Part shown: positions 23,319 to 31,213 of the stretch, piece by piece
Numbering within the stretch: the first letter of the stretch is position 1
Layout: the number at the start of each line of letters is the position of its first letter
DNA from: Streptomyces sp. SID3343
Lineage (GTDB): Bacteria > Actinomycetota > Actinomycetes > Streptomycetales > Streptomycetaceae
Length of the DNA stretch: 33,913 nucleotides
Reading direction: 5' to 3'
NCBI RefSeq assembly: GCF_009865215.1
Contig: NZ_WWJX01000378.1
Span: forward strand, 1 to 33,913
Notes under the pieces: model-generated
Told to the model about the DNA's origin: nothing
Database searches by the model: none
Seen by the model: only the letters and a program-made list of their open reading frames with translations
Program-made: the position numbers and the translations under genes

Positions 23319-23890
23319 GTCGAAACGGTAGGCAGAGGGGGCGACGGCCCAACGGTGAATCGGTGGCGCGGACGCGAAGGTCGAGTGAACATCCGTGTGT
23401 TCGGGTGATGGCGGTGCGTGGGCGGTGCGTTGGTGGTGCGCGGGCGTCGGGGCCGGCCTGGTGCCGCTCGCGGTGCGGGGTCGAAAGCCGCGTCCGAGGC
23501 CGATGCGGCGTCGGGCGTAGCGCCGGGCGGGGCGCCGCTCTTGGCGTCACGCGGGGCGCCACCGCTCGTGTCACCGCTCGTGTCACCCACGCGGATGAAC
23601 CGAAGCACGGGTGCCGGCTATGCCCCCCGTTTCCCGCTTTGCCGAAGGGCTTTTCGCTCCCCGAAGGGCTGTTGCGGAGCAGTCGTTGGCATGTAGCGTT
23701 ATCCGCGGTTGCAGCAGTAGATGTAGTTCCCTCGCACGTCCAACGCCTGCGGACACCAACCGTCGTGGGCGTTTTTCGCTCCTCACAGCGAGGGCATCCC
23801 GGGGTAACGCGGGGAGTGGGACCACTCGACGGTTCGCGACCCGGGCATCACGAGGTGTGATGTCTGTGGGTTACGTGAAGGAATCAAGAC
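23319..23890. other. Intergenic leader region before the cold-shock gene
   Basis: No gene is convincing here; the frames are low-complexity and lack ribosome sites. Visible structure includes a 12-bp tandem duplication (ACCGCTCGTGTC at 23561-23572 and 23573-23584) and a direct repeat CCGAAGGGCT (23642-23651 and 23661-23670) just upstream of a promoter-like sequence. From there a leader of roughly 190 bases runs to the cold-shock ATG. Confidence 0.5.
23672..23699 (+). promoter_or_regulatory. Candidate promoter of the cold-shock gene
   Basis: TTGCGG (23672-23677) and TAGCGT (23694-23699) are spaced by 16 bp and resemble vegetative actinomycete -35 and -10 elements. It would give a leader of about 185 bases, a feature common in cold-shock genes where leader structure affects translation. 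Confidence 0.4.
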
Positions 23891-24094
23891 ATGGCCACCG
23901 GTACGGTCAAGTGGTTCAACGCCGACAAGGGCTACGGCTTCATCTCGCAGGACGACGGCGGCGCAGACGTCTTCGTTCACTTCTCCGCGATCCAGACGAA
24001 CGGCTACCGTTCCCTGGAGGAGAACCAGCGCGTGGAGTTCGAGGTCACGCAGGGTCAGAAGGGCCCGCAGGCCGAGATGGTTCGCCCGCTCTGA
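23891..24094 (+). CDS. Cold-shock domain protein
   Basis: A 67-residue single-domain cold-shock protein, a cytoplasmic nucleic-acid chaperone. It starts [20 protein letters not shown] with RNP1 (KGYGFIS, 13-19) and has RNP2 (DVFVHFS, 26-32), followed by the usual acidic [14 protein letters not shown] stretch. The ATG has AAGGA about 7 bases upstream. Sequence is close to the abundant Streptomyces CspA/SC7.0-type proteins. It is a single-gene unit with a long leader and a strong terminator. Confidence 0.97.
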   Translation: MATGTVKWFNADKGYGFISQDDGGADVFVHFSAIQTNGYRSLEENQRVEFEVTQGQKGPQAEMVRPL

Positions 24095-24132
24095 ATCGGT
24101 CCCGCGGCTCCGGCAACGGACCGCAGACCTAG

Positions 24133-24165
24133 CAAGGCCCGCGCCCGTGCAGGGTGCGGGCCTTG
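24133..24165 (+). terminator. Terminator of the cold-shock gene
   Basis: CAAGGCCCGCGCC pairs with GGTGCGGGCCTTG (13 bp, one G-T pair) around a short loop, followed by GGGGCTTTCCC, 39 bases after the cold-shock stop. Confidence 0.8.
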
Positions 24166-24365
24166 GGGCTTTCCCGGCGGTCTTTCGCTCGGTGGCGTGT
24201 TCCGGCCACGTGGCCCCGACGGCGGGCGGGCTTGGCGGGGTGCGCTGCTGTGGGGTCGCGTTCGGTCGGTCGGGGGCGGCTCCCACCTGCCGCCGGTTGT
24301 GTTTGCGTGGAGGTCCCGTCCCATGACGGCGACGTCGATGACGTACACAGGACCAAGCGAGCCTG

Positions 24366-24743
24366 ATGCACCGGTCACCCGCACGGGTGGAAACGCCGCC
24401 GGGCCCCGCGGGGGCGGTATGGCCCCACTGCGCGACCTGCGGCGGGCCGATGCAGTTCCCGGCCCTGACCCTTCCGGACGACCAGGGCTGTCCGATCGCC
24501 CGAGCCGACGTACCCGCCGGTCACGTCACGGCGATCTTCATGTGCCGGAACGATCCCGGCATGTGCGACGAGTGGAGCCCCACGGCCGGCGGCAGGCCAA
24601 CCCTGCTGTTCCCCTCCGGCGCGCTGCAGCCGATGCCCGCACCCGAACCGGACGCCAACGACGCCGACGACGTTGCCGGAACCGCTGATCGCCTGCAAAA
24701 CCAGACGCATCCCGCGCTGCCGTCACTCCCCGAACTCTCGTAA
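24366..24743 (+). CDS. Small CxxC zinc-ribbon protein (YwqG/DUF1963-like)
   Basis: A 125-residue protein with two CxxC-type cysteine sites: Cys22 and Cys25 in WPHCATCGGPMQF, and Cys60 and Cys67 in FMCRNDPGMCDEW. Together these could bind one zinc. The segment pattern (WPxCxxCGxPMxF ... IFxCxNDPGxCDxW) resembles part of YwqG-like proteins, but here it forms nearly the whole protein. The acidic C-terminal tail (about 92-125) looks disordered. ATG at 24366 is assumed; the ribosome site is weak and GTG at 24387 is an alternative. Function unknown, possibly protein binding. Confidence 0.65.
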   Translation: MHRSPARVETPPGPAGAVWPHCATCGGPMQFPALTLPDDQGCPIARADVPAGHVTAIFMCRNDPGMCDEWSPTAGGRPTLLFPSGALQPMPAPEPDANDADDVAGTADRLQNQTHPALPSLPELS

Positions 24744-24833
24744 ACGTCTCGCCGTGCCCTTCGCTCCGTTGTTCCCTCCGCTGCCCCGCCGTGGGTGGCG
24801 GGCGCATACATCCGGGCCGACTAGCATGTCTGT

Positions 24834-25316
24834 ATGGGTTTCCTGCGCCGCCGCCCGCCCACCGGGCCGGATTTCGACGTTCTCGCCATCCCCTTCACCG
24901 ACTGGCCCGGCTCCGTGATCGTGGCCATGTTGCCGGGGGAGGACGGGAGTTGTCAGGGGATCTTCGTCCGATACGACCTCCTGGCCAACCGGGGCCCCGC
25001 GATGCTGATCGGCAACCTGCCGCTGGGTTCGCCCGCGCGTGAGGAAGGCGTAGGCCGCATCGAGGCCCAGCAACTGGTCGCCGCTCTCGGCCACGACGAG
25101 ATGCCCGAGGAGTTGTCCACCGAGGACACCCCGATCATGCTCGGCGACGACCTGCTGATCGTCCGCAAGATCAAGTACGCCGAGGGCCGCCTCGCCTGCG
25201 TGGAATTCGACCGCAGCGACAACGTGCTGGTCCGGATCGTGACGTGGGACCGCCCGATCACGGACGACGTCTTCCAGCTCCTCAAGCCCATCCCCAGCGA
25301 CGCCTTCAGCGCCTGA
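24834..25316 (+). CDS. Unrecognised 160-residue protein
   Basis: The family is not recognised. It is a soluble-looking alpha/beta protein reading MGFLRRRPPTGPDFDVLAIP, then a hydrophobic strand SVIVAMLPG, an acidic middle (EELSTEDTPIMLGDDLLIV) and a C-terminal strand-rich block (LACVEFDRSDNVLVRIVTWD). No signal peptide or cysteine pair is present. No ribosome site precedes ATG 24834, but TAGCAT (24822-24827) stands 6 bases upstream as a -10-like element, so a leaderless message is plausible. It follows the zinc-ribbon gene by 90 bases and ends before a strong hairpin. Confidence 0.75.
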   Translation: MGFLRRRPPTGPDFDVLAIPFTDWPGSVIVAMLPGEDGSCQGIFVRYDLLANRGPAMLIGNLPLGSPAREEGVGRIEAQQLVAALGHDEMPEELSTEDTPIMLGDDLLIVRKIKYAEGRLACVEFDRSDNVLVRIVTWDRPITDDVFQLLKPIPSDAFSA

Positions 25317-25328
25317 CAACGACGACAA

Positions 25329-25373
25329 CGGCCGACCCCGGCTCGGCCCAACGGTCCGAGCCGGCGTCGGCCG
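25329..25373. terminator. Long hairpin between convergent genes
   Basis: CGGCCGACCCCGGCTCGG (25329-25346) pairs with CCGAGCCGGCGTCGGCCG (25356-25373) over 18 bp with one mismatch and a 9-base loop. It lies between the 160-residue gene and the convergent secreted-protein gene. It is a probable bidirectional terminator, without a strong T-run. Confidence 0.6.
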
Positions 25374-25498
25374 GTGGCGGTTTCGGGAGCAGGCTCGGCA
25401 GCGCGACGACGGCTCGGTGTACGGACAACCGCCGGGCACCGGCGACGCCGTCGCGCTGTGAGCGTGCGGGGTGTGCGTGAGCGGGCGGGGGCGTGGGG

Positions 25499-25939
25499 TC
25501 AGGCGTACACCCGCACGGAGTTGGTCGACGTGAGGCTGGTCCACAGGCCCGAGTTGCAGTTGTTGATGTCGAGGTCCCACGCCACGCCGCCCGTGCCGCC
25601 CGACCCCGTGAACCCCTTGACCCCCGCGCCGCCGGTCTGGCAGTTCACCACGGTGTAGTCGCCGATGAGGTTGGCCACGTTGTACGTGCCGTAGCGGTAC
25701 CAGCTGTACACCATGGGGTGGTTGGGGCTGTCGTCCCAGATGTCGCCCTTGTAGATGCAGACGTAACCCGAGCTGCACGCGGACGTCCGCGCTTCGTGGG
25801 CGGCCGAGGGCGCGGCGGTCGCCGTGGATGCGCCGATCGCCGCGGACCCGGCCAGCCCGAGACCGGCGAGGAACACGGCCAAGGCGCGGCGCCCGGAGGC
25901 TTTCCGACGAGAACGAAGAGGAATCCGGTCGACGTTCAT
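25499..25939 (-). CDS. Small secreted protein (peptidase inhibitor I36-like)
   Basis: A 146-residue exported protein. A twin-arginine-free signal peptide covers about 1-43: basic residues (RIPLRSRRKASGRR), a hydrophobic core (ALAVFLAGLGLAGSAAIG) and a likely cleavage at ATAA-P. The mature chain has four cysteines (about 55, 61, 100, 128), suggesting two disulfides, and begins near CSSGYVCIYKGDIWDD. The CSSG-x-VCIY pattern with later WYRYG and a closing SVRVYA resembles actinomycete peptidase inhibitor family I36 and related secreted beta proteins. ATG at 25939 is preceded by GGGAGAG. Four copies of an ACAACCGGG-like element lie immediately upstream. Confidence 0.8.
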   Translation of the reverse strand: MNVDRIPLRSRRKASGRRALAVFLAGLGLAGSAAIGASTATAAPSAAHEARTSACSSGYVCIYKGDIWDDSPNHPMVYSWYRYGTYNVANLIGDYTVVNCQTGGAGVKGFTGSGGTGGVAWDLDINNCNSGLWTSLTSTNSVRVYA

Positions 25940-25948
25940 GCACTCTCT

Positions 25949-25999
25949 CCCAGTTGTGCGACCCGGTTGTCCGACCCGGTTGTTGTCCGGCCCGGTTGT
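25949..25999 (-). repeat. Leader repeats upstream of the secreted protein
   Basis: On the plus strand CCCGGTTGT occurs at 25962-25970, 25975-25983 and 25991-25999, and a diverged copy CCCAGTTGT lies at 25949-25957 over the ribosome site. Spacings are 13, 13 and 16 bases. Read in the gene's direction these are ACAACCGGG units, directly before the start codon. Confidence 0.6.
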
Positions 26000-26105
26000 T
26001 CCGACAAGACCTCAGCCCATCCGGTGACAGGAAGGGCCTGCACGCATCGCGCGGTCACCTCGGCGTGGAACTCGCGACCGCCGTCGACGCCCCACCGCCC
26101 TCCAC

Positions 26106-27005
26106 CTATCGCGTGCCGATCGCCGCGCGGACGGCTCGGCGGACCATGCCGCAGTCGTCGTGCAGGCGTCGTAGGAGGCGGCGTTGTTCCTCGCCGACCG
26201 GGGCCACGTCGTTGAGGCGGATCTCGCGGACGAGTACCAGCATCAGATTGACCAGGAACGCGTCCCGGGACAGAGAGCCGGACTGCTGGGCGGTCTGGAT
26301 GACCTGACGGCGCGTCATCGGGTCCCGGGCCAGCAGGGTCCACAGCACGGCGAGGTCGTAGCCCGGGAGGTGGTAGCCCGAGGACTCCCAGTCGACGAGC
26401 GCGGCGCCCTGGGCGGTGAGCAGCACGTTGGACAGGACCGCGTCGCCGTGGCAGAACTGGGCGGGGACCCGGCTGAGGCCGCGCAAGAGCTGGGACAGGT
26501 CGCCGGCGTCGCGATCGGTCAGCAGGCCGAGCTTGTGATAGCGGTCGACGCGGGCCGGATAGTCGAACGCGAGCGGGAACGACCCGGGCGGGGGCTTCCA
26601 GCGGTTCAGCGTGGTGAAGGTGTGAAGGATCGCGCGGACGTCCGCGCGAGCCATTGCCGCGCCGGGGTGGCGTTCGTTGGCGGCCGGGCGGCCGGCGACG
26701 TGTTCCATCACCAGGATGCGGCGTTCGGGGTCGGCGGCGATCAGGCGCGGTACCCGCACGGGCGGGCGCCGGCGGGTGAAGGTGCGATACGCGTTGACCT
26801 CGTGGCGGAAGCGCTGGAGCCAGTGCGGCGACGGGTCGGTCAAGAACTTGACCACTACCGGACCGCGCCCCACCGAGCCGGACAGCAGAAGCGAGCGCGG
26901 TGTCCTCCGCAACACCGCGCCGGCGGTGAAGCCCGGACAGATGCGGGCCGCGAGCGAGGCGACAGCCTCGGGACCCGGGACGTGCGACGGTGAGGGTGAC
27001 GGCAT
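26106..27005 (-). CDS. APH-family (aminoglycoside phosphotransferase-like) kinase
   Basis: A 299-residue kinase of the APH/choline-kinase fold. The phosphate-anchoring Lys53 is in PVVVKFLTD, a helix Glu69 in FRHEVNAYR, the catalytic Brenner motif is HGDAVLSN (186-193) with Asp188, and the metal ligand is in DWESSG (Asp205). The hinge reads ILVMEHVAG. Most actinomycete members phosphorylate unknown small molecules; aminoglycoside resistance is not implied. ATG at 27005 has GGGAG at 8 bases; longer frames run into low-complexity GSV repeats and are unlikely. The gene is divergent from the NsdA-like regulator, with a 574-bp repeat-bearing gap. Confidence 0.88.
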   Translation of the reverse strand: MPSPSPSHVPGPEAVASLAARICPGFTAGAVLRRTPRSLLLSGSVGRGPVVVKFLTDPSPHWLQRFRHEVNAYRTFTRRRPPVRVPRLIAADPERRILVMEHVAGRPAANERHPGAAMARADVRAILHTFTTLNRWKPPPGSFPLAFDYPARVDRYHKLGLLTDRDAGDLSQLLRGLSRVPAQFCHGDAVLSNVLLTAQGAALVDWESSGYHLPGYDLAVLWTLLARDPMTRRQVIQTAQQSGSLSRDAFLVNLMLVLVREIRLNDVAPVGEEQRRLLRRLHDDCGMVRRAVRAAIGTR

Positions 27006-27579
27006 GCGGTGTACTCCCGATCCGGGTCCCGCCCGCCGGGGGGCAACCACGGCACCGGCCGGGGCCACCCGGCCCGCCGAGGCCGAGGCCAAACCCGCCG
27101 AGCCGACCGCACCCGCCGCGCTTGCCGAAGCGACCGGGCCGGACGAACCGACCGAACCAACCGAACCAACCGAGCCGACCGAACCAACCGAACCGGCCGC
27201 ACCCGCAGACCCCGGGGAGCCCGCAGCGCCCGCCGAACCTCCGGACGTCGAGCGCCTGTTCGTCCCGGGTGCGCCGGGTCGCGAGGTTGCGAGGCCGGGG
27301 CCGGGCGAGCGACCCGGGGTGGTTGACGTCGTGGGTGACATGAAGACCTTCCTGCGCGGCCGAGGGGCGGATCCGGCCGCGCAGCGGGTGGGGGCCCACG
27401 TACCGGATCCACCATCCACAACACTCCGTGCCCCGGGTGGTGCTCCACGTGGCGCACCCTGGCGAACCCTGGCGAATCGGGTCCGACTACTCCGGACGGG
27501 GCTAGCCTCGATCCGGCAGGCGCCCTCGACGCAGGACGCTTTCGAGCCACACGGTCCCCACATCAACGGGCGGTTTGCA
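27006..27579. other. Divergent gap with 9-bp tandem repeats
   Basis: This 574-bp gap separates the APH-type kinase from the NsdA-like gene. Open frames cross it on both strands but are low in complexity. It includes a 9-bp minisatellite at 27142-27195 and the duplication CTGGCGAACCCTGGCGAA (27458-27475). TAGCCT near 27510, about 70 bases upstream of the NsdA-like start, is a weak -10 candidate. A longer version of the NsdA-like protein reading through the repeat is possible in frame but lacks a good start. Confidence 0.4.
27142..27195. repeat. 9-bp tandem repeat (minisatellite)
   Basis: Six 9-bp units of the ACCGAACCA type occupy 27142-27195 (27151 and 27160 are perfect, others have one to three changes). 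In the plus frame they encode repeated TEP, in the opposite frame repeated GSV. They look like slippage products. Confidence 0.75.
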
Positions 27580-28998
27580 ATGCGCCGGGAACCCAATACG
27601 AAACTGGTGGATCTCTTCGCCCTCACCGGGTGGTCGAAGGGCGAACTCGCCCGACTGGTCAACCGTCGAGCCGCCGCGATGGGCCATCCTCAGCTTGCCA
27701 CGGACACCTCACGGGTCCGTCGCTGGTTGGAGGACGGTGAGCGCCCCCGCGACCCCGTACCCCGGGTCCTCGCGGCGCTTTTCACCGAACGACTCGGGCG
27801 TGTCGTCACGTCCGAGGACCTCGGCCTCACCGGTCGGCCCCGGCACCATGCCCAGGTGGTCCAGGAGGACCTGCCGTGGAGCACCGAGCGCACCGTCACC
27901 GCGCTCACCGAATTCACCGGCATGGACCTCATGCTCAATCGGCACGGCTTCGCCGGCACCGGGTTCGCGCTGGTCGCGGGGCCGGCCCTGGTGGCCAACT
28001 TCGATCGGTGGCTGAGCCCGGGGCTCGGCGTACCGAACGCGCGCGGTGCGCTCGGCAACCCCGTGTCGTACGGCCTCGCCGACGCGGGTCCGATCGGCGC
28101 GGAGGAGGTCACCGCGTTGGAGAACGCGGTCACGGTCTTCCGTACCTGGGACGCGGATCGTGGCGGTGGCCTGCAACGCAAGGCGGTGATCGGACAGTTG
28201 AACGAGGTCGGCAACCTGCTCACGTATCCGAACCCGCTGCCGGTGACCCGCCGCCTGTGGAACGTCGCCGCCAACCTCGCGGCACTCGCCGGCTGGATGT
28301 CGCACGACGTGGGTCTGGACCCCACCGCCCAGAACTATTTCGTGATCGCGGCGCACGCGGCCCGGGAGGCGGGCGATCTTCCGCGCGCCGCCGAGGCGTT
28401 GTCGCGTGCGGCGCGGCAGATGGTGCACCTGGAGCGCCCTGCCGACGCGTTGGCGCTGATCGAGTTGGCGCAACGTACGGCCGGCGACCATGCCGGGGCT
28501 ACCACGCGCGCGATGTTCCACACCGTCGAGGCGTGGGCGCAGGCCGCGCTCGGTCGGGCCGTCGAGTGCCGACGGACGCTGGGCCGGGCCGAGGCCGAGT
28601 TCGGCCGCTCCCGCCCGGAAGAGGACCCCGACTGGGTGTCCTTCTTCGACTCGGCCGATCTGCACGGCATGCAGGCGTTGGTGTATCGCACCCTTGCCGA
28701 GGTCGACCCCACGGCGGCCGGCCGCGCGCAGGAACACGCGGAAAAGGCACTGAAGTTGCGGGCCCAGGGGCACGAGCGCTCGAAAACGTTCGACCTGATC
28801 TCGCTGGCCTCGGCCTGCCTTCTCGGCGCTCAGCCGGACCGAGGCGCACACCACGCCCGCCAAGCGCTGCGCGCAGCCGGCGAGGTCACGTCCCGACGGA
28901 CCTGGGACCGCCTGGAGGAACTGCGCAAACTCACGGGCCCGTACTGCGACGTCCCCGAAATCCGCGAACTCCGCCAAGAGATCGCCGAGAACACCTGA
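27580..28998 (+). CDS. NsdA-like regulator (Xre-type HTH plus TPR-like region)
   Basis: A 472-residue regulator. The N-terminal HTH reads KLVDLFALTGWSKGELARLV, then NRRAAAMGHPQLATDTSRVR, RWLEDGERPRDPVPRVLAAL and FTERLGRVVTSEDLGL, strongly reminiscent of the NsdA/NsdB group that restrains sporulation and antibiotic production in Streptomyces. This likeness is from memory. The rest is helical, with many alanine-rich paired helices suggesting TPR-like repeats (AAHAAREAGDLPRAAEALSR, ALIELAQRTAGDHAG, AQEHAEKALKLRAQ) up to the end IRELRQEIAENT. ATG at 27580 is inferred; the upstream ribosome site is weak (GGGCGG). It is flanked on both sides by 9-bp-type repeats and is followed by a 17-bp hairpin. 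Confidence 0.85.
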   Translation: MRREPNTKLVDLFALTGWSKGELARLVNRRAAAMGHPQLATDTSRVRRWLEDGERPRDPVPRVLAALFTERLGRVVTSEDLGLTGRPRHHAQVVQEDLPWSTERTVTALTEFTGMDLMLNRHGFAGTGFALVAGPALVANFDRWLSPGLGVPNARGALGNPVSYGLADAGPIGAEEVTALENAVTVFRTWDADRGGGLQRKAVIGQLNEVGNLLTYPNPLPVTRRLWNVAANLAALAGWMSHDVGLDPTAQNYFVIAAHAAREAGDLPRAAEALSRAARQMVHLERPADALALIELAQRTAGDHAGATTRAMFHTVEAWAQAALGRAVECRRTLGRAEAEFGRSRPEEDPDWVSFFDSADLHGMQALVYRTLAEVDPTAAGRAQEHAEKALKLRAQGHERSKTFDLISLASACLLGAQPDRGAHHARQALRAAGEVTSRRTWDRLEELRKLTGPYCDVPEIRELRQEIAENT

Positions 28999-29417
28999 CT
29001 CGCCCAACCCACCCGACTCGCCTGATTCGCCCGACCCACGCAGCGCATCCGTCCCGCCTGATTCGCCTGATTCGCCCAACGCACTCAGCGCACCGCACCT
29101 GACGCACCTGACTCGCCGACGCGCCCGACGCACCCGACGCGCCCGGCCCCTGCGGTTCGACCGACCTGCCCGACCCGTGCCCGACGTGTGTGCCGCGCGT
29201 TCGGCACGGGCGGCTGCGACGCTCTCCCGGGCGGCCCGTTCGGGCGCGAAACGCACACGAGCGCGAACGAAAGCGCTCACCCCCGGCGGGTCCGGCCACG
29301 CCGCAACAAGCGCCCACCCGACCCGGTGTCCGCCGCAGGCCGCCGAGGCCGGCCAACGACTCGGGTCGACCCGAACCGGACGGCCCGGCCGTCCGGTTCG
29401 GGTCGGCCCCGCTTGCC
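28999..29417. other. Degenerate short repeats and convergent terminator region
   Basis: After the NsdA-like stop, about 150 bases (29000-29150) carry diverged 9-base-period repeats such as CTGATTCGC, CTGACTCGC and CCGACGCAC. No gene was found. The remainder to 29364 is arginine- and proline-rich noise in all frames. A hairpin at 29365-29403 ends both neighbouring transcripts. Confidence 0.45.
29365..29403. terminator. Bidirectional terminator hairpin
   Basis: A 17-bp perfect inverted repeat (CGACCCGAACCGGACGG and CCGTCCGGTTCGGGTCG) with a 5-base loop lies between the convergent NsdA-like and phosphatase genes. It is the likely stop for both, without an obvious T-run. Confidence 0.7.
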
Positions 29418-31213
29418 TAGCGAACGCACACCGCCATCACGCACGCGTCGTCCTCGTATCGCGTGTGTCCCAGCCGACTCAGCACCACGTCGACGCAGGT
29501 CCGAGCGTCCGAGCCAAGGAGCTGTGGGCCCACATCGAGGAGCGCCCGGACGGCCTCCTCGGTTCCGCGACCGCGGCGCTCGACCAGACCGTCCGTGAAT
29601 ACCAACAGCACGTCCTCGGCCAGCAGTTCGGTGTGCGCCTCGACGAACTCCGGGTCGTCGATCGCCCCGAGCAACATGCCGAACGGCGCGGTGAGCGCGC
29701 TGCCGACGCCGTCGCGATACAGCAGCGGCGGCGGATGTCCGCCCTGAGCCCACGTCAGAACCCTCGTGGCCGGGTCGAACCGGGCGCACACGGCGGTCGC
29801 GACCTTGTCGGCGGGCAACGTGTGCACGACGATGCGATTGAGCGCCCGGAGTACCTCCGCGGGTCCGGCCCCCGTCATCGCGACCCCCTGCAAGGCGCCC
29901 CGCAGGGTGGTCATTCCGGAGGCCGCGACGAGCCCGTGCCCGGACATGTCGCCGACCGCGAGGAGTACGTCGCCGCCGGGCAAGGCGAGCGCGTCGTACC
30001 AGTCGCCGCCCACCTTCGAGGCCTGCTCCGCCGGGAAGTAGCGGGTCGCGACCTCAAGGCCCGGGAGGCTCGCCGGACGCGTCCACCACGGCATGACCAC
30101 GCGCTGGAGCTCGGCCGCCACCCGATGTTCGGATCGGACCAACTGGCGCTGCGCGAGCAGTTGCGCACGGGTGCGGGTCAACGCCACCTGGGTGCGCCGC
30201 AGTTGGGTGAGGTCACGGAGTAACACCCACACCGAGTGCGGAACACCGTCCGCATCCAGCACCGGTTCGCCGACGAATTGGACGTGTACGCCACTGCCGT
30301 CGCCACGCACGATCCGGAACTCGCCCTCGGCCCCGTTCGCGTGTTCCACGAGGTCGCGCACCAACTCGTCGACGAACGACCGGTCCTCGTCCGCCACATG
30401 CGCGGGCAACTCGTCGAGCGGCAGCGGCCCGAGCCGAGGATCGCGCCCGAACAACTCGTACATCTCCGCCGACCACCGGGCGTTGCCGCCGTCCAGATGC
30501 CACTCGGCACTGGCGACCAACCCGCAACCCGCCCGCGCGGAACCCGACGTCGCGGCGGACGCGGCGGCAGCCTCGGAAGCACCCACCGCAGCCGACGCGG
30601 AAGTGCACACCGAATCCTCTCCGGAGCCGGAAGCGCCACCCGATCCCGCGTCCCTTCCGGAAGCCGAATCCCACCCGGAACCGACGCCACCGTCACCATC
30701 GCCATCACCGCTGCCACCGGCACCGCCGGCAAAGCCATCCGCACCCGAACCCGCCCACGACGTCCCGCGCTGATCCGGCAGCAACGACTCCCGATCCGGC
30801 GGTTCGACGAACAACCGGCGCAGATGCCGCCACGGCAACACCCCGTCGTCCCCCGCGCTCACCGGGAACGGGGCCATCGGTCCGACATCGGGCGGGCGGA
30901 CCGCGCTGCGGGCGGGAGTACTGGTCGCCGGGCCGGGATCGTCGGCCTGGTGATGTTCCTCGTCGCCTGCGGCCAGGCTCAGTCCCGCCAGGTAGTCGGC
31001 GGTCCGACTGAGGCTGCACGCCAGCAGATCGCACAGCAGCGCGCGGCGATGCGCGGCCGCAGCGGCCGCGTCGTCACCGGCGACCGTCGTCGCGGCGGTG
31101 GCGGAACCGCCGCGCAATCCGTCGAGTTCCGCGCGCATCCGACGGATGTGGGCGAGCCACTGTGTCGGATCCACAACGGGGCCGTCCACGGGACGTTCGG
31201 GCCGTTCGCGCAT
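29417..31213 (-). CDS. PAS-SpoIIE (PP2C-type) protein phosphatase
   Basis: A 598-residue putative signalling phosphatase. An N-terminal helical region (1-150) is followed by a low-complexity Gly/Ser/Ala/Asp linker (about 151-232), a PAS domain (about 236-335: WHLDGGNARWSAEMYELFGR, EFRIVRGDGSGVHVQFVGEP, LLRDLTQL) and a SpoIIE/RsbU-like PP2C domain (about 380-598) with metal-binding GGDWYDA (402-408), GDMSGHGL (421-428), FTDGLVE and the terminal YEDDACVMAV. Such enzymes dephosphorylate anti-anti-sigma factors, in response to a signal sensed by PAS. ATG at 31213 has GGAGG about 11 bases upstream. No anti-sigma partner is adjacent here; the ATPase at 11447 is a possible distant counterpart. Confidence 0.92.
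   Translation of the reverse strand: MRERPERPVDGPVVDPTQWLAHIRRMRAELDGLRGGSATAATTVAGDDAAAAAAHRRALLCDLLACSLSRTADYLAGLSLAAGDEEHHQADDPGPATSTPARSAVRPPDVGPMAPFPVSAGDDGVLPWRHLRRLFVEPPDRESLLPDQRGTSWAGSGADGFAGGAGGSGDGDGDGGVGSGWDSASGRDAGSGGASGSGEDSVCTSASAAVGASEAAAASAATSGSARAGCGLVASAEWHLDGGNARWSAEMYELFGRDPRLGPLPLDELPAHVADEDRSFVDELVRDLVEHANGAEGEFRIVRGDGSGVHVQFVGEPVLDADGVPHSVWVLLRDLTQLRRTQVALTRTRAQLLAQRQLVRSEHRVAAELQRVVMPWWTRPASLPGLEVATRYFPAEQASKVGGDWYDALALPGGDVLLAVGDMSGHGLVAASGMTTLRGALQGVAMTGAGPAEVLRALNRIVVHTLPADKVATAVCARFDPATRVLTWAQGGHPPPLLYRDGVGSALTAPFGMLLGAIDDPEFVEAHTELLAEDVLLVFTDGLVERRGRGTEEAVRALLDVGPQLLGSDARTCVDVVLSRLGHTRYEDDACVMAVCVR

Noticed and set aside
20086..23586. A single 1166-residue protein covering the second acyl-CoA synthetase and the membrane protein region
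   Set aside because: The synthetase begins at 21711 by family comparison. The extra 600 residues are a shadow of the membrane-protein gene in another frame.
23198..23608. 136-residue minus-strand frame before the cold-shock gene
   Set aside because: Low-complexity GDTSGDTSGG sequence overlapping the start of the membrane-protein gene and no ribosome site.
27142..27195. CRISPR-like or iteron array
   Set aside because: The units are only 9 bp, contiguous without spacers, and read as TEP or GSV codon repeats, so they are a minisatellite rather than a CRISPR array or replication iterons.
26677..27579. A 300-residue N-terminal extension of the NsdA-like protein including TEP repeats
   Set aside because: It is antisense to the APH-type kinase for a third of its length and lacks a good start. 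The HTH at 27580 gives a natural N-terminus, although a shorter extension cannot be excluded.
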